Below, in pieces: positions 32,839 to 41,125 of a stretch of 64,000 nucleotides of DNA (positions are counted from its first letter, which is position 1; each line of letters starts with the position of its first letter). The notes under the pieces were generated by a model. The model was not told the DNA's origin. It saw nothing but the letters and a program-made list of their open reading frames with translations, and ran no database searches. Origin of the DNA: Thermococcus barossii (GTDB lineage Archaea > Methanobacteriota_B > Thermococci > Thermococcales > Thermococcaceae); assembly GCF_002214465.1 (NCBI RefSeq), contig NZ_CP015101.1:1557013-1621012 (forward strand). Direction: 5' to 3'. A program made the position numbers and the translations under genes.

Positions 32839-33231
32839 TCACGGGTTCGGGCCCTGGTAGACAACATAGACTGTATCGAAACTTCCAAGATCCACCGAAC
32901 TTGCAAAGGAGAACGTGTAGGTGCCACTACCGTCGAGGTTAACACTAGTATACGTAACTAGGGTCGAACCATCGTAGAGCTTGATATAAACTGTTCCTGA
33001 ACCCGGATCCGTGGTTACTGAGATTTCACCGCCTGTGACGTAGTCGGGGTTGGTGCTGTCAAGGGTCCACGTGATAGTTGCATCGGTAATTGTACTACTA
33101 ATTACCTTCTGTCCCTGTCCAAGTTCCTGAACAGTAAGGGTTATCGTAGGCACGGCCAGTGCAACACCGACAAGCGCCAGCACAAGGGCGAGTGCCAGCG
33201 GAATTAACCTCTTCTTATTGTTCCTCCTCAT
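32839..33231 (-). CDS. Small secreted beta-rich protein, candidate fibre subunit
   Basis: 130 residues. A basic start (MRRNNKKR), a hydrophobic core and VALAVPTITLTVQ give a signal peptide that would be cut near residue 26. The mature 100 residues are almost all Ser/Thr/Val/Gly with no lysine cluster or cysteine, a beta-sandwich composition like TasA/camelysin fibre proteins. It has a strong ribosome site (GGGGTGA) and TATA box (CTTAAATATG). Followed by a DUF2341 protein and a SipW-like peptidase. Confidence 0.65.
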   Translation of the reverse strand: MRRNNKKRLIPLALALVLALVGVALAVPTITLTVQELGQGQKVISSTITDATITWTLDSTNPDYVTGGEISVTTDPGSGTVYIKLYDGSTLVTYTSVNLDGSGTYTFSFASSVDLGSFDTVYVVYQGPNP

Positions 33232-33447
33232 GAGGTTTCACCCCTTGAGAGTTATATCAAAATTTGTTAAGGAATCAAGTCATATTTAAGGTTTGCTCTT
33301 CAAATTTAAGCAGACACTCCGCAAACCTTTGGAATGAGAACTTGGAAAATGTCCGGCCAAACTACGAATCTTAATATTTTGAAAAGTCAACAATATGGTT
33401 TGGAAAATCCACCAAGACTCCCTGCCATTATTGGAGAAAATCCAATG

Positions 33448-34725
33448 CTATGAAAGAACGGATCCTTTGAGATACGTCGAGCCTGCCCACCCAACCTTGA
33501 CCCGCACGAATTCGCCGGGCTCGCCAGAGTCGAGGATTATCTCCTTGTAGTTGAATGTCCTGCCCTCGGTCCCACCTTTCTTGCCCTCGCCGTGGACGAG
33601 AACCTTAACTGTTTTCCCGAGGTAGGCACTGTTTATCTCGTACGCTATCTGGAGCCTCAGGCGATGGAGCAGGCGGGAGCGCTCCTTTATCCTCCAGCCG
33701 GGGAGCTGCTTCCACCTGGCCGCTATCGTTCCCGGCCTGGGAGAATAGCGCGAAACGTTTATTTTATCTGGCCTGACCCTCTTTACCAGCCCGACAGTGT
33801 TCTCGAAGGCCTCATCAGTCTCCCCGGGGAAGCCGACGATGATATCCGTGTTGAGGTTCAAGTGGGGAATTCTCCTCCTGAAGGTCCGCACTATCTCCTC
33901 GAACTCCTCCACGGTGTACGTTCTGCCCATCTTTCTGAGAATCTCATCGTCGCCGCTCTGAACCGGAAGGTGGAGGAACTTATAGATTTTTTCGTCCCGA
34001 TAAGCCTCCACCAGCTCGTCGAGGAACTTTATTGCATGGTTCGGGTTCATCATGCCGACCCTGACCCTGAAATCGCCCTCGATGGCCGTTATCTCGTCGA
34101 GTAACTTGGCCAAGTTCGTCCCGATGTCGAAGCCGTAGCAGCCTGTATCCTCGCTCGACAGCTGTATCTCCTTGTATCCCCTGGCGAGGGCCTCCTTGAC
34201 CCACCTGACGACGAGCTCCGGTTTGTAGCTCTTCAGAACTCCCCTGGCGAAGCGCGTGGCACAGTAGGTGCAGGCGTTGAGGCAGCCCTCGCTTATCGGG
34301 ACGACGAAGGCGACGCCACTCTTCCAGAGCCTTGGGAGTTCGAGCTTGTCTATGCTCCTCTCGCGCCAGCCTTCCACACTCACCAGCTTTCCGCCGCTCT
34401 CGGCGACGCTTATCGCCTCAGCTATCCTGTCTATGCTCTTGACGCCGAGGATTCCAGAAACGCGGGAGTCAATCGCGTCGGGATTGACGTGGGGAAGACA
34501 GCCGGTGACGATTACCCTCTTGCCGGTATCAAGGAGCTCCTTTATGCGCTCGCGCATGTGCTTCTCGGTGGGGTCTTTAACCGCGCAGGTGTTCACAACA
34601 ACGTAGTCAGCACTTTCTGGGGTCTCCACCAGCTCATAGCCAGCTCTAAGGAGGATTGCCTCCATTATCTCGGCGTCCGCTTTGTTCCTCGTGCAGCCGT
34701 ATGTCTCGACGTGAACCCTAACCAT
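33448..34725 (-). CDS. tRNA (t6A37) methylthiotransferase, e-MtaB type
   Basis: 425 residues. N-terminal UPF0004 domain with C11, C47 and C76 for the auxiliary cluster, radical SAM motif C148-xxx-C152-xx-C155 (EGCLNACTYC), and a C-terminal TRAM domain (KTVKVLVHGEGKKGGTEGRT). This is the archaeal/eukaryal MtaB (CDKAL1) subgroup, which converts t6A37 to ms2t6A37 in tRNA. It stands alone. A 10-bp inverted repeat lies upstream at 34756-34790. Confidence 0.93.
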   Translation of the reverse strand: MVRVHVETYGCTRNKADAEIMEAILLRAGYELVETPESADYVVVNTCAVKDPTEKHMRERIKELLDTGKRVIVTGCLPHVNPDAIDSRVSGILGVKSIDRIAEAISVAESGGKLVSVEGWRERSIDKLELPRLWKSGVAFVVPISEGCLNACTYCATRFARGVLKSYKPELVVRWVKEALARGYKEIQLSSEDTGCYGFDIGTNLAKLLDEITAIEGDFRVRVGMMNPNHAIKFLDELVEAYRDEKIYKFLHLPVQSGDDEILRKMGRTYTVEEFEEIVRTFRRRIPHLNLNTDIIVGFPGETDEAFENTVGLVKRVRPDKINVSRYSPRPGTIAARWKQLPGWRIKERSRLLHRLRLQIAYEINSAYLGKTVKVLVHGEGKKGGTEGRTFNYKEIILDSGEPGEFVRVKVGWAGSTYLKGSVLS

Positions 34726-34755
34726 CGGTGCCGGCTGGACTAAGGAGTTTAAAAA

Positions 34756-34790
34756 GGGTGCGGTTCAAAAATGGGGATTAAACCGCACCC
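34756..34790. terminator. Inverted repeat at the end of a broken membrane gene
   Basis: GGGTGCGGTT (34756-34765) and AACCGCACCC (34781-34790) are perfect 10-bp arms around a 15-nt loop. It covers the last codons of the frameshifted minus-strand membrane gene and lies just upstream of e-MtaB. It may stop the upstream transcript or control e-MtaB. Its function is not shown. Confidence 0.45.
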
Positions 34791-35075
34791 ATAATACTGA
34801 GGAGCATGAAGAGAGTACGAAGAGAAAAACAGCCATGAACGTTAGTTTTTCCTTTATCCAGTCGCGGGGCCTGTTGTAGTGCCGCATAACCAGGAAGGAA
34901 AGGAAGCAGACGATCAAAACAGGACGAGTGAGGAGAGGGCCATGAAGGCAACGTCCATAAGATACCGGCCAACCCCGGTGGTGTCAAAGAGGGCCACCGT
35001 CCAGTAGAGCATGACATGTGAGAGAAAAACCGGAATCCCAACTGCAATCCCGATTATTACGGACTCCTCATCCAC
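34765..35075 (-). pseudogene. Small membrane protein broken by a single frameshift
   Basis: The frame starting with GTG at 35075 reads MDEESVIIGIAVGIPVFLS and continues to MALSSLVLF, then stops at a TGA next to a run of four T on the minus strand (plus 34916-34919, AAAA). One added T would continue as LIVCFLSFLVMRHYNRPRD and then a further membrane segment (FMAVFLFVLSSC) to the stop at 34765. The joined protein would be about 104 residues with three or four membrane helices. Either a real decay, a phase-variable homopolymer, or a sequencing error. Confidence 0.65.
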
Positions 35076-35147
35076 ATAACGAGAAACATTGGCTTAAGGC
35101 CTTAAAAACGTCCTGCATACAAGGTAAGAATAGGAAGGAAAAGGAAA

Positions 35148-35360
35148 TCAGATGACTTCCGCGAAAGCGAACTTCCTCTTGACCGAGTTAATGACGATCT
35201 CGACCTCGTCGCCGACCTGAGTGTTCGGGACGAAGATAACGAAGCCCTTTATCTTGGCGATACCATCGCCACCCTTTCCAAGGCTCTCGATCCTAACTCT
35301 ATACCTTTCTCCAACCTTAACAGGGGCTTCGTAGCCACCGCCAAATCCATCTCCATACAT
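35148..35360 (-). CDS. TRAM-domain RNA-binding protein
   Basis: 70 residues. After a Gly-rich start ([14 protein letters not shown]) the rest is one TRAM domain: [33 protein letters not shown] and [10 protein letters not shown]. Free-standing archaeal TRAM proteins bind RNA and have been proposed as cold-shock-like RNA chaperones. The ATG at 35360 has GGTG 6 nt upstream; the in-frame TTG at 35381 is less likely. TATA-like GCTTTATATACCC near 35440 lies upstream. Confidence 0.88.
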   Translation of the reverse strand: MYGDGFGGGYEAPVKVGERYRVRIESLGKGGDGIAKIKGFVIFVPNTQVGDEVEIVINSVKRKFAFAEVI

Positions 35361-35584
35361 ATCCAACACCAACTCTTTCAACTTTCAGGGCCCTTCAGGG
35401 AAAACTCCGAGAAGAGTCCCAATGATGGGTCGGCGCGAGGGTATATAAAGCTTTGGGTGATTTTTAGGCTCTTAAAGTCACTAAAAGGCTTTTCCGGCCC
35501 ACAAGAGTTCATGGACGTGACATATGGCTAAAAAAGCCACCAAAGGCCGCGCTTCCATATCGGCTCCGGAGTATTTAACCTTTG

Positions 35585-35601
35585 GTTAATAACAAGAGGT
35601 T
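35585..35601 (+). promoter_or_regulatory. SurR operator upstream of mbh cluster 1
   Basis: GTTAATAACAAGAGGTT is an exact match to the extended SurR motif GTTn3AACn5GTT. SurR is the redox-sensitive regulator that, in Pyrococcus furiosus, activates hydrogenase operons and is switched off when sulfur oxidises it. The site lies 125 nt before the mbhA start codon, upstream of a TATA-like TTTTAAAAC (35640-35648). The 35361-35725 stretch has no gene and holds this promoter and that of the TRAM gene. Confidence 0.85.
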
Positions 35602-35725
35602 ACAGACCTTTGCTTTCAATTCTAAGCTTCAAAAAACCCTTTTAAAACAAATAACGAAATCTCAATTGAAAAATGACGAAATACAGGCCTGTTGAACCCG
35701 TAACAGGTGAGAGGAGGGAGGAACA

Positions 35726-36226
35726 ATGAGTTTCATCGCTGTATTCATTTGGTCATTCGTGCTCTGGTTAGTACTCACTGCGGGCAGTAAGGGATTACTC
35801 TGGAGCCCGGAAGAACTCATCGCGGGACTGATATTCTCAGGAGTAATAGCGTTAACAACCAGGAACATTACAGGCGAGAGGGCAGGCCGCTTCCTGAACC
35901 CTGCGAAGTGGGTGGGTTTCATCGTATACGCCATCGGCCCCCTCTTCTGGGGCATGGTCAAGGCCAACCTAGACGTCGCCTACCGCGTCATAACGGGCAG
36001 GATAAAGCCCGGAATAGTCCGCGTTCCTGTCGATCTGGAGAACGACGCCCAGTACACCATCCTCAGCAACTCAATAACCCTAACCCCCGGAACGCTCACG
36101 ATAGACGCCTGCCCGGAGGAGAAGGCCCTCTACGTCCACTGGATAAACGTTACCGAGAAGGAGCCGAAAAGCTCGGAAGTGATAGCGGGCTCGTTTGAAA
36201 AATGGGCGAGGAGGCTGGGAAGATGA
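35726..36226 (+). CDS. mbhA: Mbh hydrogenase subunit A (MnhE-like)
   Basis: 166 residues, two or three membrane helices then a soluble domain. KANLDVAYRVITGRIKPGIV and ILSNSITLTPGTLTIDA are the MnhE/MrpE signature. First gene of the 14-gene Mbh operon; part of the Na+/H+ antiporter-like module in the membrane. GAGGAGGGAGGA precedes the ATG. Confidence 0.93.
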   Translation: MSFIAVFIWSFVLWLVLTAGSKGLLWSPEELIAGLIFSGVIALTTRNITGERAGRFLNPAKWVGFIVYAIGPLFWGMVKANLDVAYRVITGRIKPGIVRVPVDLENDAQYTILSNSITLTPGTLTIDACPEEKALYVHWINVTEKEPKSSEVIAGSFEKWARRLGR

Positions 36227-36486
36227 TAGCACCGGAGTTCTTCTATGCCGCAATCATAGTCATGATCGGCGCGTTCCTGGCGCTGCTCAGGGTGTTCTTC
36301 GGACCGAGCGTGCCGGATAGAGTCGTGGGAGTTGACACCCTAAACACGCTCATCGTTGCCGGAATGGTTCTCCTCGGAGCGGCCTACGACAGGACGATAT
36401 ACATCGACATAGCGATAGTTTACGCCCTTTTGAGCTACGTGGGAACCCTGGCCATAGCGAAGTACCTCCAGGGGGGATTGGAATGA
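36223..36486 (+). CDS. mbhB: Mbh subunit B (MnhF-like)
   Basis: 87 residues, three membrane helices, with RVFFGPSVPDRVVGVDTLNT as in MnhF/MrpF. The ATG at 36223 overlaps the mbhA stop (ATGA); an upstream in-frame start at 36202 is inside mbhA and lacks need. Part of the antiporter-like sodium module. Confidence 0.92.
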   Translation: MIAPEFFYAAIIVMIGAFLALLRVFFGPSVPDRVVGVDTLNTLIVAGMVLLGAAYDRTIYIDIAIVYALLSYVGTLAIAKYLQGGLE

Positions 36487-36854
36487 GCGCGATCATCTAC
36501 GTCATCTACGCATTCCTTGCGATAAACATCACGTTCAACCTGCTGGGCAGCTTCTCGCTCCACAGGTTCCCCGATGTCTACACCAGACTCCACGGGGCGA
36601 CCAAGTGCACGACCTTCGGAACGATATTCGCGGTTCTGGCGGTGGTGGTACACGCGCTCAACCAGCTACACATCACCGGCGATCCCAAGTACCTCCAGAT
36701 GGCATTGCACAGCATCGTTGCGCTCGTGGCGCTCCTCCTCACGAACCCGACCGGAGCGCACGCAATAGCCAAGGCGGCCCATCTGAGCGGCTATAAGCCA
36801 GCCAAGGCGGTCATAGATGCCTATGAAAACAAGCTCAGGGGTGGTGCAGAATGA
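36483..36854 (+). CDS. mbhC: Mbh subunit C (MnhG-like)
   Basis: 123 residues, three helices. RFPDVYTRLHGATKCTTFG is the MnhG/MrpG signature and LTNPTGAHAIAKAAH its C-terminal mark. Start overlaps mbhB stop by 4 nt. Confidence 0.92.
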   Translation: MSAIIYVIYAFLAINITFNLLGSFSLHRFPDVYTRLHGATKCTTFGTIFAVLAVVVHALNQLHITGDPKYLQMALHSIVALVALLLTNPTGAHAIAKAAHLSGYKPAKAVIDAYENKLRGGAE

Positions 36855-37117
36855 ACGTTCTCTCGGTGGACATGGCCATACAGTTCGGAATACTCATGGG
36901 TGTGCTTGTGGCGGCCTACATCACGATAACCATGAGGGACCTGCTCAGTGCGGCGATAGCATCGGCGGCGATGAGCCTGCTCCTCAGCCTTGAGTTCTAC
37001 ATGCTCCATGCGCCGGACGTGGCGATAGCCGAGGCCGCCGTCGGAGCCGGTGTCGTTACAGCCATAGTTGTGTATGGAATAGCCAAAACGGAGAGATGGG
37101 AGCGTGAGGGACCATGA
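36851..37117 (+). CDS. mbhD: Mbh subunit D (MrpA C-terminal/MnhB-like)
   Basis: 88 residues, three helices. LEFYMLHAPDVAIAEAAVGA resembles the DUF4040 segment of MrpA. In the Mbh complex it bridges to the sodium-translocating unit. 4-nt overlaps at both ends. Confidence 0.9.
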   Translation: MNVLSVDMAIQFGILMGVLVAAYITITMRDLLSAAIASAAMSLLLSLEFYMLHAPDVAIAEAAVGAGVVTAIVVYGIAKTERWEREGP

Positions 37118-37416
37118 AGAGGACTTTCGGAGCTCTCGCACTGCTGTTCCTGCTCGGAGTGCTCCTCGTCGTTGCGAGCCCCTCAACAGGGATAAAGTTC
37201 GGCCTCGGCGGTGAGGACTGGAAGGCCTACCGCTACACCGACCAGTACTACATAGACCACGGCGTGAAGGAGGTGGGTGGAACCAACATAGTCACGGACA
37301 TAGTGTTCGACTACCGTGGCTACGATACCCTCGGAGAGGCCACCGTTCTTTTTACAGCCATCGCGGGGGCGGTTGCGCTCCTCAGGCCCTGGAGGAGGGA
37401 TGAGCATGAGGAGTGA
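37114..37416 (+). CDS. mbhE: Mbh subunit E (MrpA C-terminal-like)
   Basis: 100 residues: a membrane helix at each end and a soluble middle with NIVTDIVFDYRGYDTLGEAT, the MbhE signature of the MrpA C-terminus. It overlaps mbhF by 17 nt if that gene starts at 37400. Confidence 0.9.
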   Translation: MKRTFGALALLFLLGVLLVVASPSTGIKFGLGGEDWKAYRYTDQYYIDHGVKEVGGTNIVTDIVFDYRGYDTLGEATVLFTAIAGAVALLRPWRRDEHEE

Positions 37417-37852
37417 CATGGGTCTTATAGTCAAGACCACCGCGAGGGCCACCATTCCGCTCATAGGAATCTTCGGTGCCTACGTTGTTTCCCACGGTCA
37501 CCTCACGCCGGGAGGCGGCTTCCAGGGAGGGGCGACCATAGCGGGAGCCGGGATACTGTTCCTCATTGCCTTTGGACTGGGTGAGATGAAGAGACGCTAC
37601 AATCACCACCTCTACTCGGCCCTTGAGGGCCTCGGAGGTCTTGTCTTCCTCGGAGCGGCGATGCTCGGCCTGGGAGTTGCGTTCTTCTACAACACGCTGT
37701 GGCACAACGGGCCGGTCTTCAACGGCCAGCCTGGAACGCTGCTCTCAGCGGGTTACCTGCCGATAATGAACCTCGCGGTTGGGCTGAAGGTCTTCGCGGG
37801 ACTGGTCAGCGCGATGGTTGCAATAGCGGCCTTCCGGAGGTGGGAGGAATGA
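37400..37852 (+). CDS. mbhF: Mbh subunit F (MnhB-like)
   Basis: 150 residues, four helices. VVSHGHLTPGGGFQGGATIA is the MnhB/MrpB signature. ATG at 37400 follows GGAGGAGGG; ATG at 37406 is an alternative. An earlier in-frame ATG at 37316 lies deep inside mbhE and is not used. Confidence 0.9.
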   Translation: MSMRSDMGLIVKTTARATIPLIGIFGAYVVSHGHLTPGGGFQGGATIAGAGILFLIAFGLGEMKRRYNHHLYSALEGLGGLVFLGAAMLGLGVAFFYNTLWHNGPVFNGQPGTLLSAGYLPIMNLAVGLKVFAGLVSAMVAIAAFRRWEE

Positions 37853-38208
37853 TACCGTTCCAGTTCATCACGGCGTTCCTGCTCATAGCCATGGGAATCT
37901 ACGCCCTCCTCTACAAGAGGAACCTCATCAAGCTCATACTGGCCCTCAACATCATAGATGCCGGCATACACCTGCTCCTCATAAGCTTCGGCTATAGAAT
38001 AGAGGCAGGCCAGATACCAACCGCGCCAATCTACACGGGCTACGAGACCGTAAAGAGCGCCATGGTCGCCCCGATTCCGCAGGCGCTCACGCTCACCAGC
38101 ATAGTCATCGGGGTCTGCGTTCTCTCGCTGGCAATGGCCCTCACGATAAACGCCTACAGGCACTACGGAAGCCTCGACGTTAACAAGCTCAGGAGGTTGA
38201 GAGGATGA
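37849..38208 (+). CDS. mbhG: Mbh subunit G (MnhC/NuoK-like)
   Basis: 119 residues, three helices, related to NuoK. YKRNLIKLILALNIIDAGIH and PIPQALTLTSIVIGVCVLSL are typical of MnhC/MrpC. The ATG at 37849 overlaps the mbhF stop; GGAGGTGGGAGGA precedes it. Confidence 0.92.
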   Translation: MIPFQFITAFLLIAMGIYALLYKRNLIKLILALNIIDAGIHLLLISFGYRIEAGQIPTAPIYTGYETVKSAMVAPIPQALTLTSIVIGVCVLSLAMALTINAYRHYGSLDVNKLRRLRG

Positions 38209-39743
38209 ACGTCCTGCCGTACCTCATCATAGTCCCGCTCCTCGGGGCATTCGCACTGCCCATAGTGGGCCTCGCGGGAAGGAAGGCCAGGGAGCTGTGG
38301 GCGATACTCATAACTGGCATCACCCTCGGCGTCGCGGCCGGACTGTTCAAAGAAGTCTGGAAGAGCGGCGAGATACTCGTCTACACCCTAGGAGCGAAGA
38401 GCCCCATTGGAAACGGCGTTCCATTCCCGGTAAGGATAGTCTGGGAGGTGGACCTCCTCAGCGCGCTCTTCGCCCTGATGGTGACCTTCATAGCCTTCGT
38501 GGCGGTTCTGTACTCCAGCGAGTACATGAGGCACGATACGGGGCTTGAGAAGTACTATGCCCTGGTGCTCGTCCTCGAGGTCGGCATGCTCGGCATAGCC
38601 ATAACCGGCGACCTGTTCAACTTCTACGTCTTCCTGGAGATAATGAGCATAGCGAGCTACGCCCTCGTCGCCTTCAGGAACGACACCTGGGAGGGCATCG
38701 AGGCGGGCATAAAGTACATGTTCGCCGGCTCCCTTGCCAGCTCGTTCATCCTCCTCGGGATAGTGCTCCTCTACGGCCAGTACGGAACGCTGACGATGGC
38801 ATACCTGGCCAAGATGATAGCTGAGAACCCAACCTTCACCGCCAAGGTGGCCCTCGGCCTCCTCGCGGGCGGACTGCTCTTCAAGAGCGGTGCCGTTCCG
38901 GTACACATGTGGCTCGCGGATGCACACCCGGCCGCTCCGAGCTCGATCAGCGCCATGCTTTCCGGCCTGGTAATCAAGATAGGCGGTACCTACGCCCTGG
39001 CGAGGCTCGCCTTCAGCGTCTTCAGCGCCGGAATCAGCACCAGAACGGTCGGCTGGATAATCATATTCTTCGCCTGTGTGACGCTGATAGTTGGCAATGC
39101 GATGGCCATAGTGCAGACCGACATGAAGAGGCTCTTCGCCTTCTCCAGCGTTGGCCAGATAGGCTACATCCTGCTGGGAATCGGAATAGGACTGGCAGCC
39201 TACGGAAGCGACGTCGGCCAGGTCGCTCTGGCAGGCGCGATATACCACACCGTCAACCACGCCATCATGAAGGCCCTCCTGTTCCTCGTCGCGGGAGCGG
39301 TCATACACGGGCTCGGAACCAAGAACCTCAACGAGCTGAGCGGAATAGCCAGGAAGATGCCGGTTACGAGCTTTGCCTTCCTGGTCGGTGCTGCGGCGAT
39401 AATAGGCCTCCCGCCGCTCAACGGCTTCGCGAGCAAGTGGCTCATCTACGAGAGCTCGGCGCTCTTCAACCCGTTCCTCGCGGCGATAGCGGTCATAGGC
39501 ACCGCCTTCTGTACCGCCGCCTACATCAGGGTGCTCTTCACGTTCTTCGGAAGGCCGAGCGAGAAGGTCATGAATGCGAAGGAGCCGGGAAAGGCCATGC
39601 TCGTGCCGATGCTCATCCTGGTGGTGGCGATAATCGTCATGGGGCTCTTCCCCTGGGCCATCAGCGACAAGGTCATGATTCCCGCCGCAAAGACCCTGGA
39701 GAACATAGGGGCTTACGTTTCAGCCGTACTGGGGGGTGCGTGA
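38205..39743 (+). CDS. mbhH: Mbh subunit H (MnhD/NuoN-like antiporter subunit)
   Basis: 512 residues, about 14 helices. Ion-path residues are all present by eye: Glu in FLEIMSIASYALV (TM5), Lys in LLFKSGAVPVHMWL (TM7), K258 in LVIKIGG (TM8) and Lys in NGFASKWLIYE (TM12). This is the pump-type subunit of the antiporter module, homologous to complex I NuoL/M/N. Confidence 0.95.
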   Translation: MNVLPYLIIVPLLGAFALPIVGLAGRKARELWAILITGITLGVAAGLFKEVWKSGEILVYTLGAKSPIGNGVPFPVRIVWEVDLLSALFALMVTFIAFVAVLYSSEYMRHDTGLEKYYALVLVLEVGMLGIAITGDLFNFYVFLEIMSIASYALVAFRNDTWEGIEAGIKYMFAGSLASSFILLGIVLLYGQYGTLTMAYLAKMIAENPTFTAKVALGLLAGGLLFKSGAVPVHMWLADAHPAAPSSISAMLSGLVIKIGGTYALARLAFSVFSAGISTRTVGWIIIFFACVTLIVGNAMAIVQTDMKRLFAFSSVGQIGYILLGIGIGLAAYGSDVGQVALAGAIYHTVNHAIMKALLFLVAGAVIHGLGTKNLNELSGIARKMPVTSFAFLVGAAAIIGLPPLNGFASKWLIYESSALFNPFLAAIAVIGTAFCTAAYIRVLFTFFGRPSEKVMNAKEPGKAMLVPMLILVVAIIVMGLFPWAISDKVMIPAAKTLENIGAYVSAVLGGA

Positions 39744-39744
39744 A

Positions 39745-40092
39745 ATGTTTGGCTACTGGGATGCGCTTTACTTCGTTTACGTCTTTGCCATAGGCCTGCT
39801 CATCTCGTACGTGCTCTACAAGTGGGCCGAGCGCTCCAGCACGGGGACGAGGAGAACCGGCGATGGAACGAAGATATTCCTCAGCGGTGAGGACCAGGAC
39901 GAGGTCATTCCCCAGTTCGAGCACTTCCAGGGCTACGTCACCGGAAGACACGTCATGTGGGGCCTCATAAGAGGAATTCACAGGATGTTCCTCATCTTCC
40001 GCAGGGAGCACACCGGACTGCTGGGCGACTACATCAGCTACCTGCTCGTCACGACCGCGATAATTGTGGGAGCGCTGATAGTGTGGGGGTGA
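39745..40092 (+). CDS. mbhI: Mbh subunit I
   Basis: 115 residues, an N-terminal membrane helix, a soluble loop (FLSGEDQDEVIPQFEHFQGY) and a C-terminal helix. In the known Mbh structure this subunit, with its long lateral helix, links the antiporter module to the hydrogenase module. ATG at 39745 chosen over GTG 39736 inside mbhH, with GGGGGGTG upstream. Confidence 0.88.
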   Translation: MFGYWDALYFVYVFAIGLLISYVLYKWAERSSTGTRRTGDGTKIFLSGEDQDEVIPQFEHFQGYVTGRHVMWGLIRGIHRMFLIFRREHTGLLGDYISYLLVTTAIIVGALIVWG

Positions 40093-40097
40093 GATGA

Positions 40098-40601
40098 ATG
40101 ACCATTAAGGTTCCCGCCAAAGGTTCAAATTCATCGGAGCGCGAGAGGCTTGAGAGGGAGATATCAAAGCTCTGCAGGTACATTGGAAGGTCACCCTGGG
40201 TCTTTCACGTGAACAGCGGCTCGTGCAACGGCTGCGACATCGAGATAATAGCCGCACTGACGCCGAGGTACGACGCCGAGCGCTTCGGTGTGAAGCTCGT
40301 TGGAACGCCGAGACACGCCGACATACTGCTCGTAACCGGGCCGGTGACCGACCAGAGCCTTGAGAGGGTCAAGCTGGTCTACGAGCAGACGCCCGATCCA
40401 AAGGTTGTCATAGCAGTCGGGGCCTGCCCCACCGGTGGAAGCGTGTTCTTCGAGAGCCCCTTCACCAACGCGCCGCTGGACAGGCACATACCGGTGGACG
40501 TCTTCGTACCCGGCTGCCCGCCGAGGCCCGAGGCGATACTCTACGGAGTCGTGCTCGGTCTGCAGAAGCTGATAGAGAGAATTGAGGGGGGTAAGAGATG
40601 A
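40098..40601 (+). CDS. mbhJ: Mbh subunit J, [NiFe] hydrogenase small subunit
   Basis: 167 residues. Four cysteines for the proximal [4Fe-4S] cluster: C43 and C46 in SGSCNGCDIE, C110 in VGACPTGG and C140 in PGCPPRPEA. NuoB-like. It passes electrons from MbhN to the NiFe site of MbhL. Confidence 0.95.
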   Translation: MTIKVPAKGSNSSERERLEREISKLCRYIGRSPWVFHVNSGSCNGCDIEIIAALTPRYDAERFGVKLVGTPRHADILLVTGPVTDQSLERVKLVYEQTPDPKVVIAVGACPTGGSVFFESPFTNAPLDRHIPVDVFVPGCPPRPEAILYGVVLGLQKLIERIEGGKR

Positions 40602-41125
40602 ACGTTGACGAGTTCGTTAAGGTTTTCAGCGAGAGGTTCCCCGGGGCCGAGATAAGGGTGAGCGAGAACAAGATGCCCCACCCGAAGAGGCGCGTCTGGG
40701 TCGAGATAGACAGGGAGAAGTTCCACGACGCCATGAAGTTCATCAAGGAGCTCGACCCGAAGGCCCAGTTCTCCATCATAATCGGAATAGACGCCGGTGA
40801 CAGGCTGCTCGCCAAGTACCACATGGAGATGTTCTGGGGGGAGGGGGAGAGCCTGTCGCTCGTCATAGGTACAAGCGTCCCAAAGGACGACCCCAAACTG
40901 CCAACGGTTACCGACGTCTTCCCGAGCGCACTGCCCTACGAGAGGGAGAACCAGGAGTTCCTCGGGCTGTTCTTTGAGGGAATCCCAGATCCGAGGAGGC
41001 TCTTCCTGCCCGACGACTTCCCGGAGGGAATCTACCCGCTGAGGCTCGACGAGACGGGAATCAAGCCGGAAATGGTGAAGAACGCAGGACACCCATACAA
41101 AATCAAAAAGGAGGGCTCGAAATGA
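40598..41125 (+). CDS. mbhK: Mbh subunit K (NuoC-like)
   Basis: 175 residues. The C-terminal LPYERENQEFLGLFFEGIPD and PRRLFLPDDFPEGIYPLR are the NuoC/30-kDa signature. Structural subunit of the peripheral hydrogenase arm. 4-nt overlaps with both neighbours. Confidence 0.92.
   Translation: MNVDEFVKVFSERFPGAEIRVSENKMPHPKRRVWVEIDREKFHDAMKFIKELDPKAQFSIIIGIDAGDRLLAKYHMEMFWGEGESLSLVIGTSVPKDDPKLPTVTDVFPSALPYERENQEFLGLFFEGIPDPRRLFLPDDFPEGIYPLRLDETGIKPEMVKNAGHPYKIKKEGSK

Noticed and set aside
38388-39308. Long antisense open frame inside mbhH
   Set aside because: A shadow of the GC-rich coding frame: no ribosome site, a composition of repeated E/G/H/Y, and no family. The same holds for other long antisense frames, for example 62778-63752 against enolase, 17619-18599 and 22079-22867.
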